Shown here piece by piece: positions 44,276-52,879 of a stretch of 64,000 nt of DNA. Within the stretch, counting starts at the first letter, position 1. Each line of letters begins with the position of its first letter. Source of the stretch: an uncultured Pelagimonas sp. (lineage in GTDB: Bacteria; Pseudomonadota; Alphaproteobacteria; Rhodobacterales; Rhodobacteraceae); the NCBI GenBank assembly GCA_947497905.1, contig CANMIH010000001.1, forward strand, positions 186,001 to 250,000. Direction: 5' to 3'. The translations under genes were made by a program, and so were the position numbers. The notes below the pieces were generated by a model that saw nothing but the letters and a program-made list of their open reading frames with translations, did no database searches and was not told where the DNA came from.

Positions 44276-44350
44276 TGGAGCGGGCGAGGCGATTCGAACG
44301 CCCGACCCTAACCTTGGCAAGGTTATGCTCTACCCCTGAGCTACGCCCGC
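44276..44350 (-). tRNA. tRNA-Gly(GCC), copy 2 in the array
   Basis: Same 75-base sequence as its neighbours, anticodon GCC, CCA encoded. The spacers to copies 3 and 1 are 21 and 25 bases. Confidence 0.96.
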
Positions 44351-44376
44351 AAAACCAAAACGTCACTACCTTCTTC

Positions 44377-44451
44377 TGGAGCGGGCGAGGCGATTCGAAC
44401 GCCCGACCCTAACCTTGGCAAGGTTATGCTCTACCCCTGAGCTACGCCCGC
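44377..44451 (-). tRNA. tRNA-Gly(GCC), copy 1 in the array
   Basis: Identical 75-base tRNA, nearest the promoter. The three likely form one precursor cut by RNase P and RNase E. Confidence 0.96.
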
Positions 44452-44473
44452 TTCCTTAGAAGGTGTGGAGGGG

Positions 44474-44502
44474 GATTTAGGCCTTACTGGGGATGGGCGC
44501 AA
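44474..44502 (-). promoter_or_regulatory. Promoter of the tRNA-Gly array
   Basis: In minus sense TTGCGC (44497-44502) and TAAATC (44474-44479) are 17 bases apart, the normal sigma-70 spacing, about 22 bases ahead of the first tRNA. Confidence 0.55.
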
Positions 44503-44563
44503 GAGGAAAATGACGCGCGCAGAAACTTTTTTGGAATGCGCGAATATTCCTGTGGAGGCGCGG

Positions 44564-44950
44564 TTAAATTAGCCCGTGCAGCAACAGACCCATGGCAGAG
44601 ACGCCGATCATGATGAGGGTCAGAACCATTCCGAGAACACGGGGGCGCAGCGCTATGTCGCTTCTGGAAAAGCCCCAGCCGTGGATGGCGCGGCCTGCCA
44701 GAAGAGTGAGCCCAAGGGCATGCACCGCCAGCGCAGGCGCACCTTGTACTTCGGTCAAAGCAAGAAGGATCAGTCCTATGGGGGCGTATTCTGCACAGTT
44801 GCCCTGTGCGCGTATCCGCTTGAGCAATTCGCGGTCACCCTCGTCACCAAGAGACAGGCGATTGCGATTGCGATATAAAATCACCCGCGCGCTGAGAATG
44901 AGGAAAACTAGCGCCACAAGAGCGGCGTAAAAAGAGGTAATGCTTAGCAT
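44564..44950 (-). CDS. MAPEG-family membrane protein
   Basis: A 128-residue protein with four hydrophobic segments and the MAPEG features (RNRNRLSLGDEGDRELLKRIRAQGNCAEYAPIGL about 28-61: RAQGNCAEY in particular, and the late GRAIHGWG). Eukaryotic members are glutathione-dependent transferases or isomerases of eicosanoids; bacterial activity is unknown. It lies between the tRNA array and the LuxR gene. Confidence 0.85.
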   Translation of the reverse strand: MLSITSFYAALVALVFLILSARVILYRNRNRLSLGDEGDRELLKRIRAQGNCAEYAPIGLILLALTEVQGAPALAVHALGLTLLAGRAIHGWGFSRSDIALRPRVLGMVLTLIMIGVSAMGLLLHGLI

Positions 44951-45006
44951 GTTCGCGCATCCTTGAGTTTTGGCAAGAATGACGCGAACAGGCTAACAAG
45001 CAAGCT

Positions 45007-45903
45007 TTACTCGGCGGCAGTGTCCTGCATCACCGGTGTGGCTGGCATTTCTGCGTTCTTGAGCCCGTCTCCGGTCGATAGGAACACCGTTTTCTGGTCG
45101 CCGGTGTCATCAAGAACCGGATCTGGCACAAGGCCAGCCCGCATCGCAAGTGCTGCCAGATGTGCGCGATTGTGGGCACCGGTTTTTTGTTGGACCGAGG
45201 CCAGACGCTGACGCACCGCTGAGAACGAAATGCCGAGCTCAAAGGCGATCTGTTTGTCCATCAGGCCCTGACCCACTAGACAGATCAGCTCTTGTTGCTT
45301 TTCGGTCAGGTGGTTGCGGTCAGTGAACTCACGTCGGAACAGCTCAGAGAACCGCGTATGGGCCGAGAGAGCCGCCGCATGCAGGGTCCAGCCGTGCTCG
45401 TCCAGAATGGCGTCAAAGCTGCCGCGGCTGATTTTGCCACCAAAGGTGAGCATGGCCGCCTGATTGGGGCTCTCCATCCGCAGAGGAATGGCAATGCCCG
45501 CAGCAAGCCCCATCTTGGCCGAAAGCTCGACATGGCGGCGCTTGTCTTCTGAAAGGGGGCCCATATCGTCGAGATACGCCGGGCCCACCATCATCGGTGT
45601 CATGAAGCGGCAGCCATGCGTCCGGAAGTTGGACGTATAACGCATATGGGGAAACCGTTCGATCAGGTCGAACCAGCGGCTGTCGATGGTGGTGCGAATG
45701 AACTGGGTTTTTTCCCAGTTGCGAAAATCATTCGCAAACACGTAGTCGACAACATCAAGCCCCAGATCCGCACCAAGCTGAACCAGATGGGTCCAGACAT
45801 CTTCGGTGCTGGTGGATGTTTCCAAATTCAGCAGGAAATCCAGTAGCCGCGTCGGAATAAATTTTTCTGTGCCCCTAAGGGGGGTGCCATCAAAATGTGC
45901 CAT
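45007..45903 (-). CDS. LuxR-family regulator with autoinducer-domain-like N-terminus
   Basis: A 298-residue protein: an N-terminal PF03472-like domain (about 30-195) and a LuxR helix-turn-helix (about 203-262, LTEKQQELICLVGQGLMDKQIAFELGISFSAVRQRLASV). No luxI gene is nearby, so it is a LuxR solo. The expected acyl-homoserine-lactone-binding Trp/Tyr/Asp pattern is not clear, so the ligand may be something else. The C-terminal tail after the HTH (about 263-298) is longer than usual. It is preceded by a gap with a terminator-like hairpin. Confidence 0.82.
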   Translation of the reverse strand: MAHFDGTPLRGTEKFIPTRLLDFLLNLETSTSTEDVWTHLVQLGADLGLDVVDYVFANDFRNWEKTQFIRTTIDSRWFDLIERFPHMRYTSNFRTHGCRFMTPMMVGPAYLDDMGPLSEDKRRHVELSAKMGLAAGIAIPLRMESPNQAAMLTFGGKISRGSFDAILDEHGWTLHAAALSAHTRFSELFRREFTDRNHLTEKQQELICLVGQGLMDKQIAFELGISFSAVRQRLASVQQKTGAHNRAHLAALAMRAGLVPDPVLDDTGDQKTVFLSTGDGLKNAEMPATPVMQDTAAE

Positions 45904-45952
45904 GTGATGATAATGCCCGGTCGGCAGATCACGACACAGTGGGGTATACCTA

Positions 45953-45977
45953 ACCCGATTTTAGCGAAAAATCGGGT
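45953..45977 (-). terminator. Intrinsic terminator-like hairpin after the VOC gene
   Basis: ACCCGATTTT (45953-45962) pairs with AAAATCGGGT (45968-45977). Its AAAAATCG arm resembles the repeat at 6745 and 17039. It lies 50 bases after the minus-strand stop at 46027, upstream of the LuxR gene. Confidence 0.55.
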
Positions 45978-46026
45978 CGAGGTAAGGAATTCTACCGTTT
46001 CGAATCGGCTTTGACGCCAAGGTGCG

Positions 46027-46422
46027 TCAGGATTTTGCGTCGCTAAACTGAATCAAGTCCCAGCGATTGCCAAACGGATCTTCAAAGACCGCGACGCTGC
46101 CATAGGCTTCGTGGCGTGGTTCTTCGAGAAAGTTCAGGCCTTTGGCCTGGTAGGCGGCATGATCACGCGCGAAATCATCCGTTTGCAGGAACAGCCAAAC
46201 GCGGCCTCCACCCTGCTTGCCGATATAGTCGCGCTGTTCACCTTTGGCTTCGGCAATCAGGAAATGCGTTTCCGCCCCAGCGGGTGCAACGCGGACCCAG
46301 CGTTTGCCACCGCCCATGTCGGTGTCTTCCAGAAGATCAAACCCGAGGGTGTCTCGGAAAAAGGCGATGCCTTCGTCGTAGCTAGGGACGAGGAGGGACA
46401 GGAGGGCAAGTTTCTGAGGCAT
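46027..46422 (-). CDS. VOC-family (glyoxalase-like) protein
   Basis: A 131-residue single VOC module with LALLSLLVPSYDEGIAFFRDTLGF (about 4-27: a strand and helix) and YGSVAVFEDPFGNRWDLIQF (about 107-126). It is a member of the glyoxalase/bleomycin-resistance fold, with function unassigned. The ATG at 46422 is preferred over an upstream one at 46452. It is separated by 70 bases from the phosphoesterase gene. Confidence 0.83.
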   Translation of the reverse strand: MPQKLALLSLLVPSYDEGIAFFRDTLGFDLLEDTDMGGGKRWVRVAPAGAETHFLIAEAKGEQRDYIGKQGGGRVWLFLQTDDFARDHAAYQAKGLNFLEEPRHEAYGSVAVFEDPFGNRWDLIQFSDAKS

Positions 46423-46492
46423 CACGGGTCCATGTGTTTTGTAGCAAGGCACTCTTGATAGGCAGTCGCAATTCCGCTGTCGATGCGTTTCG

Positions 46493-47281
46493 CTACGTGA
46501 TGTCCCAGGTGATTTCTTCGTGATGCAAAATTGGGCCCTGTTCGGTCAACAGGAGAACGCCATAGGCGCCGGGGTCAGCCGGGTCGAGCGCCAAAGGCGC
46601 GTCGCCTTGTTGCATCATCAGACCAAAGCCGGTGCTCTTGAGGGTCGCAATTGGCTGGCCCTCCACAACGGCCTGAATGTTGCGGTGGATATGTCCGGCA
46701 ATGACAAGACGCACGCCCGCAGATTTGAGAAGCGCGCTCACCTCCGCGCCATTGGCCAGACCAAGGGCGTCGAACCGGGGCATGCCCAGTGGGGCCGGGG
46801 GGTGATGCATCACAACTGAGATCTGCTGATCCGCAGCATCGGCAAGGGCGGCGCGCAGCCAGTCTAACCGCTGATTGCAAAGAAGACCGCCATGTTTGGT
46901 GGGCGCCTCAGGGTCGAGCGTGTCTAGACAGATCACGGTATGGCCGCCAAATGTCAGCACGGATTGATAAAATCCGTTCTGGTCTGTGGTGACATCGGGA
47001 AACGCCGAGGCAAAGGTGCCACGGTCTTCTTCATTGCCCATCAGAAAGGTGCTGGGCAGGTCATATTCGGCGCAACGCGCGCGTAGAAACTCGTAACCCC
47101 AGATGTCACCGCCATTGGACAGGTCGCCGGGAAAAACAAGATGCGCCGCATCCGGGTGGCGGGCCAAAGCCTGCTCCAGAGCGCGGCGCAATCTATGTGC
47201 CGGGTTCTCCGGCGCATGGCTGTCCTCCGACCCGTCCAGATGCGGGTCGGAAAACAACAGTATTTTGGGGCTTAGGCTCAT
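46493..47281 (-). CDS. Calcineurin-type metallophosphoesterase with altered GNH motif
   Basis: A 262-residue metallophosphoesterase of the CpdA type. Metal motifs are SDPHLDG (Asp12, His14), PGDLSNGG (Asp53), VVMHHPP and AGHIHRN. The usual GNHD motif reads GNEED at about 82-86, with Glu for the His that normally protonates the leaving group, which may lower or change catalysis. Substrate is unknown (cyclic nucleotides are possible). Its start overlaps the pyc stop by four bases, so it is translated from the same mRNA as pyruvate carboxylase. Confidence 0.83.
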   Translation of the reverse strand: MSLSPKILLFSDPHLDGSEDSHAPENPAHRLRRALEQALARHPDAAHLVFPGDLSNGGDIWGYEFLRARCAEYDLPSTFLMGNEEDRGTFASAFPDVTTDQNGFYQSVLTFGGHTVICLDTLDPEAPTKHGGLLCNQRLDWLRAALADAADQQISVVMHHPPAPLGMPRFDALGLANGAEVSALLKSAGVRLVIAGHIHRNIQAVVEGQPIATLKSTGFGLMMQQGDAPLALDPADPGAYGVLLLTEQGPILHHEEITWDIT

Positions 47282-50200
47282 TCCAGCTCGATGAGCAGAT
47301 CTTTGGCGTCGATCTGGCCACCGGCCTGTACATGCACGGCGGTGACAACACCGTCGCGTTCGGCATGAAGACCGGTTTCCATCTTCATCGCCTCGATGGT
47401 GAGCAGCAGATCGCCTTCGCAGACTTTCTGACCGGCCTGTACCGCGACGGTTGCCACAACACCCGGCATCGGCGCGCCGATGTGGTTCGGGTTGCCCTGA
47501 TCCGCCTTGGGGCGGGCCACGGTCTCAGCGGCCACTTTACGGTTGGGCACGCGGATGGTGCGCGGCTGACCGTTCAGCTCGAAGAAGACTTTGACCTCAC
47601 CCTCGTCGGTGGTTTCCCCCACTGCCTGCAGGCGAATTTCCAGTGTCTTGCCCGGATCAATCTCAGCCGTGATCTCCTCACCCGGCTTCATACCGTAGAA
47701 GAAGGTGCTTGTTGGCAGAGTGCGCACCGGACCATAGGTGCGGTGACGGCCCATGTAATCCAGGAAGACCTTAGGATACATCAGATAGCCGTTCAGATCC
47801 TCGTCATCGACCTCCTTGCCATCCAACTGGCTCGACAGATCCGCGCGGGTGGCTTCCAGATCCACGGGCGCCGCGTGCAGGCCCGGACGATCGGTGAAGG
47901 CTTTCTCGTCCTTCAGGATCTTCTTCTGGATCTTTTTCGGCCAGCCGCCCGGAGGCTGCCCCAGGCTACCGCGCATCATGTCGATCACGCTGTCGGGGAA
48001 GCTCACGTCCGATTTGGGATCTTCGACATCCCCACGGGTCAGGTTCTGGCTGACCATCATCAGCGCCATGTCACCCACAACTTTGGACGATGGGGTCACC
48101 TTCACGATGTCACCAAACATCTGGTTCACATCCGCATAGGTCTGGGCAACCTCATGCCAGCGCTCTTCCAGGCCCATGCTGCGGGCCTGCGCCTTGAGGT
48201 TGGTGAACTGACCGCCGGGCATCTCGTGCAGATAGACCTCGGAGGCCGGAGCCTGCATGCCGCTTTCAAAGGCGGCGTACTGACCGCGCACGGCTTCCCA
48301 GTAGTTCGACATCTCGCGGATCGCACCAATGTCCAGACCGGTTTCACGGTCGGTGTGGCGCATGGCTTCGACAACCGAGCCAAGTGTCGGCTGTGAGGTG
48401 TTGCCCGAGAAGCTGTCCATGGCGGCGTCAACCACATCCACACCCGCGCGGGCCGCTTCCATGATGGTGGCGATGGTCGAGCCCGAGGTGTCGTGCGTGT
48501 GGAAGTGAACCGGCAGGCCAACCTCTTCTTTCAACGCGCGGACCAGGGGACCGGCAGCGGCAGGTTTGAGCAGGCCAGCCATATCTTTCAGACCCAACAC
48601 ATGGGCCCCGGCGGCTTTGAGCTCTTGGCCCATCGCGACGTAGTATTTCAGGTCGTATTTGGCGCGGTTCGGGTCAAGGATGTCGCCGGTGTAGCAGATG
48701 GTGCCTTCCAGCACGCGGCCGGTGTCGAGAACCGCATCCATCGCGACACGCATGTTTTCGACCCAGTTCAGGCTGTCAAACACACGGAACACATCCACGC
48801 CGGTTTCAGCGGCCTGTTTGACAAAGAACTGCACCACGTTGTCGGGGTAGTTGGTATAGCCAACCCCGTTTGCGCCACGCAGCAACATCTGGGTCATCAC
48901 ATTCGGCATGGCGGCGCGCAGATCGCGCAGGCGCTGCCAGGGGCATTCCTGCAAGAAGCGATAGGCCACGTCGAAGGTCGCGCCGCCCCAGCACTCAACC
49001 GAGAACAGCTGCGGCAGGTTGCAGGCATAAGCCGGGGCCGCTTTGATCATGTCGATCGAGCGCATGCGGGTTGCCAGCAGCGACTGATGCCCGTCCCGCA
49101 TAGTGGTGTCGGTGATCAGCAGGTTCTGTTGGGCCGACAGCCAATCGGCCACGGCCTGCGGGCCTTCGCGGTCCAGAAGGGTCTTGGTTCCTTCCGGGGC
49201 GCAGTCCTTCAGCGTTTTCGGCGGCACAGCTGGCTTCAGATCCACTCGCGGTTTCGCGCGGCCTTCGACCTCGGGGTGCCCGTTCACGGTGATGTCCGCG
49301 ATATAGGTCAGAACCTTGGTGCCGCGGTCCCGCCGCTTTTTGAACTGGAACAGATCCGGCGTCGTGTCGATGAACTTGGTGGTGTACTGGTTTGTCAGGA
49401 ACGTGGGGTGCTTGAGCAGGTTCTCGACAAAGGCGATGTTGGTCGAAACGCCGCGAATACGGAATTCGCGCAGCGCACGGTCCATCCGCGCGATGGCTTT
49501 TTCCGGGGTCGGCGCCCAGGCAGTGACCTTGGTCAGCAGGCTGTCATAGTAGCGGGTGATCACGCCGCCTGCATAGGCGGTGCCGCCATCAAGACGAATG
49601 CCCATGCCGGTGGCCGAACGATAGGCGGTGATCCGACCATAGTCGGGGATAAAGTTGTTCTGCGGATCTTCGGTGGTGATCCGGGTCTGCAGCGCATGAC
49701 CGTTCAGGCGCACATCATACTGGCTGGCTTTGCCGGTCGCTTCGGCGATGCTCTTGCCTTCGGCGATCAGGATCTGCGCCTGTACAATGTCGATTCCGGT
49801 GACTTCTTCGGTGACGGTGTGCTCTACCTGAACCCGCGGGTTCACTTCGATGAAGTAGAACTTGCCGGTTTCCATATCCATCAGGAACTCGACGGTGCCC
49901 GCGCACTCATAGTTCACGTGGCTACAGATTTTGCGCCCCAGTTCACACAGCTCTTCGCGCTGTGCCTCGGACAGATAGGGCGCGGGCGCGCGCTCAACCA
50001 CTTTCTGGTTGCGGCGCTGAACCGAACAGTCGCGCTCATACAGGTGATAGATATTGCCCTGCTGGTCACCGAGGATCTGCACCTCGACGTGGCGGGCGCG
50101 GATGATCATCTTTTCCAGATAGCCTTCGCCGTTGCCAAAGGCGGCTTCGGCTTCGCGACGGCCTTCCATAACCTTTTCCGGCAGCTCATCGGCGTTTTCG

Positions 50201-50721
50201 ATCGGGCGCATACCGCGGCCGCCGCCACCCCACGAGGCTTTGAGCATCAGCGGGAAACCAATTTCAGCCGCTTCGGCCTTGATGGCCTCCATGTCATCGC
50301 CCAGCACTTCGGTGGCCGGGATGACCGGTACACCGGCCTCGATCGCCACGCGTCGGGCGCTTGCCTTGTCGCCAAGCGCGCGCATGGTGGCGGCTTTGGG
50401 GCCGATAAAGGTGATGCCATTGGCGGCGCATGCGTCGACGAAATCCGGGTTCTCGGACAAAAGCCCATAGCCGGGGTGGATCGCGTCTGCGCCACTTTCC
50501 TTGGCCACACGAATGATCTCATCAATCGAGAGATAGGCCTGAACCGGACCCATACCTTCGCCAATGCGATAGGCCTCATCCGCCTTGAAGCGGTGCAAAC
50601 CCAGCTTGTCCTCTTCGGCATAGACGGCGACGGTTTTCTTTCCCATCTCATTGGCTGCCCGCATCACGCGGATGGCAATCTCGCCGCGGTTGGCGATTAG
50701 GATCTTGGAAAAGGTGGTCAT
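47278..50721 (-). CDS. pyc: Pyruvate carboxylase
   Basis: A 1147-residue anaplerotic enzyme making oxaloacetate from pyruvate, bicarbonate and ATP. The order is biotin carboxylase (about 1-455, with GGGGRGMR and EVNPRVQVEHTVTE), carboxyltransferase TIM barrel (about 530-830, TDTTMRDGHQSL), PC tetramerisation domain and C-terminal biotin carrier with the biotinyl Lys near 1113 (EAMKMETG). Length is normal for the single-chain enzyme. It is followed by the overlapping phosphoesterase. The 309-base leader contains ScfR/RamB-like sites and a 16-bp palindrome. Confidence 0.98.
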   Translation of the reverse strand: MTTFSKILIANRGEIAIRVMRAANEMGKKTVAVYAEEDKLGLHRFKADEAYRIGEGMGPVQAYLSIDEIIRVAKESGADAIHPGYGLLSENPDFVDACAANGITFIGPKAATMRALGDKASARRVAIEAGVPVIPATEVLGDDMEAIKAEAAEIGFPLMLKASWGGGGRGMRPIENADELPEKVMEGRREAEAAFGNGEGYLEKMIIRARHVEVQILGDQQGNIYHLYERDCSVQRRNQKVVERAPAPYLSEAQREELCELGRKICSHVNYECAGTVEFLMDMETGKFYFIEVNPRVQVEHTVTEEVTGIDIVQAQILIAEGKSIAEATGKASQYDVRLNGHALQTRITTEDPQNNFIPDYGRITAYRSATGMGIRLDGGTAYAGGVITRYYDSLLTKVTAWAPTPEKAIARMDRALREFRIRGVSTNIAFVENLLKHPTFLTNQYTTKFIDTTPDLFQFKKRRDRGTKVLTYIADITVNGHPEVEGRAKPRVDLKPAVPPKTLKDCAPEGTKTLLDREGPQAVADWLSAQQNLLITDTTMRDGHQSLLATRMRSIDMIKAAPAYACNLPQLFSVECWGGATFDVAYRFLQECPWQRLRDLRAAMPNVMTQMLLRGANGVGYTNYPDNVVQFFVKQAAETGVDVFRVFDSLNWVENMRVAMDAVLDTGRVLEGTICYTGDILDPNRAKYDLKYYVAMGQELKAAGAHVLGLKDMAGLLKPAAAGPLVRALKEEVGLPVHFHTHDTSGSTIATIMEAARAGVDVVDAAMDSFSGNTSQPTLGSVVEAMRHTDRETGLDIGAIREMSNYWEAVRGQYAAFESGMQAPASEVYLHEMPGGQFTNLKAQARSMGLEERWHEVAQTYADVNQMFGDIVKVTPSSKVVGDMALMMVSQNLTRGDVEDPKSDVSFPDSVIDMMRGSLGQPPGGWPKKIQKKILKDEKAFTDRPGLHAAPVDLEATRADLSSQLDGKEVDDEDLNGYLMYPKVFLDYMGRHRTYGPVRTLPTSTFFYGMKPGEEITAEIDPGKTLEIRLQAVGETTDEGEVKVFFELNGQPRTIRVPNRKVAAETVARPKADQGNPNHIGAPMPGVVATVAVQAGQKVCEGDLLLTIEAMKMETGLHAERDGVVTAVHVQAGGQIDAKDLLIELE

Positions 50722-50773
50722 TCGGCAGGCTCCTCCCGATGGCTAGTTTCCGCTGGCATACTCCAGAGACGTG

Positions 50774-50789
50774 CCGAATGTACATTCGG
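50774..50789. promoter_or_regulatory. Perfect 16-bp palindrome upstream of pyc
   Basis: CCGAATGTACATTCGG is a perfect palindrome 53 bases upstream of the pyc start. Its place near the start suggests a regulator site. Confidence 0.45.
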
Positions 50790-50917
50790 GGTATTGGGTA
50801 GATATGCCGCAATGCGGCGATGTTATCGGTAGCTGCGACGCGCTTGGCAAATAGAAACGGTCAAAAACGTGACAAAAACCGCATTTTTAGGTCAGCTTAA
50901 TTTCCCTAAATCGAATG

Positions 50918-50966
50918 TTTGCAAAATTTGCAATCAAAACCCCATATCTTTGCAGTCATTGCAAAG
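50918..50966. promoter_or_regulatory. TTTGCAAA-type sites upstream of pyc
   Basis: TTTGCAAAATTTGCAA (50918-50933) and CTTTGCAGTCATTGCAAAG (50948-50966, perfect 7-bp arms) resemble the published PccR motif (paired TTTGCAAA). They lie about 200 bases upstream of pyc in the gap after the FMN dehydrogenase gene. The same word occurs in front of pccB. Confidence 0.5.
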
Positions 50967-51030
50967 TCCCTGTTTGATAAGGGTTTCGCGAAAGAATCAA
51001 TGGATTCGCAATGAAGTCGACATGGGTCAG

Positions 51031-52191
51031 TTATTGTGACCTAATTCTTGGTGGCGCTACCAGTCGGCTCTTCAGATCGTCCAAAGATCGACATCCCAAT
51101 TGGGCCATATTGAGCCGCATGTCGTCAAATAGAATGTGGTGAAGATGGGCGGGGCCTGACTGGCCCAATGCGGCCAGTGCATAATGCCAGGCCCGCCCCA
51201 GCATCACGAAATCGGCCCCAAGCGCCCGTGCCCGCAAGACATCCATCCCAGAGGCAACGCCACTGTCAAAGATCAGAGGCACGTCAGGTCCAACCGCATC
51301 GCGAATGTGGGGGAGCATGGAAATCGCCGCTGGGCCGGGCTCGAACTGACGGCCGCCATGGTTTGACACCCAGATGGCGTCGATACCGGATTGGCTGAGG
51401 CGAGTTGCAGCCTCGGGGCACATCACCCCTTTTACAATCATCGGCCCCTCCCAGGCGTCGCGTAGTTCCGACAGGGTGTCCCAATCCGGTGTGCCGCGGA
51501 TCAGATAACCGGCATGGGCCAGAGAAGATCTTGGATCGTGGGTTTCAAGGTAGCTCTCGGGCAGGCGAATGCGGGGCGTTCCATTTTGAAGTGTTCCCAA
51601 AGACCACCAAGGATGAGTCATCACTTCCCAGATAAAGCGGGGCGTTATTTTGGGCGGCATGGTCAGCTTTGCCCGGCGTTGCCGTTCGCGGCGGCTCTCG
51701 GATGGGAAATCAACGGTCAGAACCAAGGTGTGGAACCCAGCCCCCTTAGCGCGCCGCAGAATGTCCTGTCGAATTTCCAGGTCAGCAGGGCAATAGAGCT
51801 GAAACCACCCCATATCCCCGGCGATCGGGCCGATGGTCTCGGGCAGTTGAGTCGCGACCGTCGAGAGGCAATAGGGAATACGAGCCTCTTGGGCATGGGT
51901 CGCAAGCATTTGTTCCGCACCGGGCCAGATCATTCCCGACATACCTAAGGGAGCGATTCCAAAAGGCGCATCGTAGGTCTGGCCTAAAAAAGTTGTGGAT
52001 AAGTCTGGATCAATTTTGCCGCGCAGGATGTCGGGCAGGAAATGGATGGCGTCTAGGGAGTCGCGATTGCGCTGGGCCTGAAGCTCGCGCCCTGTGGCGC
52101 TATCCAAGTATTCAAAGGCAAAATGCGGAATTCTACGCCGGGCGCGGCGACGCAGGTCATCGAGGGCAGGGTAGGTCAGGTCGTAATCCAT
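51031..52191 (-). CDS. FMN-dependent alpha-hydroxy-acid dehydrogenase (L-lactate dehydrogenase-type)
   Basis: A 386-residue TIM-barrel flavoprotein. IAPLGMSGMIWPGAE, the VDFPSESRRER stretch, SNHGGRQFEPGPA (catalytic His) and FDSGVASGMDVLRA are conserved FMN-site motifs of the lactate/glycolate oxidase family. It oxidises an L-2-hydroxy acid such as lactate and passes electrons to quinone or cytochrome. Met at 52191 is favoured; a GTG at 52224 is possible. It lies upstream of pyc on the same strand, which fits lactate to pyruvate to oxaloacetate use, though the 309-base gap with control sites argues for separate units. Confidence 0.88.
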   Translation of the reverse strand: MDYDLTYPALDDLRRRARRRIPHFAFEYLDSATGRELQAQRNRDSLDAIHFLPDILRGKIDPDLSTTFLGQTYDAPFGIAPLGMSGMIWPGAEQMLATHAQEARIPYCLSTVATQLPETIGPIAGDMGWFQLYCPADLEIRQDILRRAKGAGFHTLVLTVDFPSESRRERQRRAKLTMPPKITPRFIWEVMTHPWWSLGTLQNGTPRIRLPESYLETHDPRSSLAHAGYLIRGTPDWDTLSELRDAWEGPMIVKGVMCPEAATRLSQSGIDAIWVSNHGGRQFEPGPAAISMLPHIRDAVGPDVPLIFDSGVASGMDVLRARALGADFVMLGRAWHYALAALGQSGPAHLHHILFDDMRLNMAQLGCRSLDDLKSRLVAPPRIRSQ

Positions 52192-52237
52192 GGCCGCATT
52201 TGGGCGTGTTGCGAAAAGCTGCACAAGGGCTTTCCGA

Positions 52238-52268
52238 AATTCAGCAAATTTTAAGCGATTTCGCTGAA
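52238..52268. promoter_or_regulatory. Inverted repeat in the dehydrogenase/receiver gap
   Basis: ATTCAGC and GCTGAAT flank an A/T-rich core in the gap between the minus-strand FMN dehydrogenase start (52191) and the receiver-like gene (52311). It could be a regulator site. Confidence 0.35.
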
Positions 52269-52310
52269 TCCTAACTGCATCAGAAGAGACATCCAGAAGG
52301 ACCGCCCCAT

Positions 52311-52805
52311 ATGCAATGCTTGATCGTCGACAACCAGATGCGTCGCCTGGAAAACAGCCAGATCGCGTTTATCGAAGCGGGGATGCAAGTCACCGGCAGC
52401 GGCAGTGGTCGGGTGACAGAAGCCTGTCTGCGGCGGTCGATTGTTGACGTGCTTGTGGTGGACCATGACACTGTAGGCACCCGCGTCACGGATGTGATCC
52501 GCATGGCCGAATCGCGCAACCCCTCGCTTGTGACCATCGTGTTAAGCTCGAAGGTCGAGGATGATCTTGCCGCGTTTGAAGAAGAGTTCTCGTCGCTGCA
52601 TGCTGTGATGGGCAGTGAAGTCGCGCCGGTGATGCTGTCGAAAATGGCGCTGTCATGGGCCGTTCAAGGTGCCCTGATGCCGAAATCGAGCATCGAACCC
52701 ATGCGCGTCAAACGGGAAGACGAGACCCAGACACCTGTGTTTAGCACTGCGCGTCGTACAGAAGAGCCCGTCGCCGAGCCTGAGGTCGCCCGCGAAGCCG
52801 CCTAA
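52311..52805 (+). CDS. Degenerate receiver-like protein with extended tail
   Basis: A 164-residue protein. The first about 115 residues have a CheY-like alternating pattern (MQCLIVDNQMRRLE to VVDHDT at the phospho-Asp position), but the usual conserved Thr/Lys and acidic pair are not clear. The last 45 residues are polar and acidic (EPVAEPEVAREAA), probably disordered. It may be a non-phosphorylated receiver that binds partners. It lies 74 bases upstream of the helicase gene. Confidence 0.65.
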   Translation: MQCLIVDNQMRRLENSQIAFIEAGMQVTGSGSGRVTEACLRRSIVDVLVVDHDTVGTRVTDVIRMAESRNPSLVTIVLSSKVEDDLAAFEEEFSSLHAVMGSEVAPVMLSKMALSWAVQGALMPKSSIEPMRVKREDETQTPVFSTARRTEEPVAEPEVAREAA

Positions 52806-52879
52806 CGGGTGCAAATTATCCGCGAACATAGATAGAACACGACTTTTCCTTGCGCGGCACTCACTGTATCCTGTGTCGC

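Noticed and set aside
44106-44412. Frames with repeated GRSSGVEHNLAKVRVGRSNRLARS-like sequence, or the tandem repeats read as a CRISPR-like array
   Set aside because: These repeats are three tRNA-Gly genes with normal cloverleaf and CCA; this peptide pattern is a known artefact of tRNA translation.
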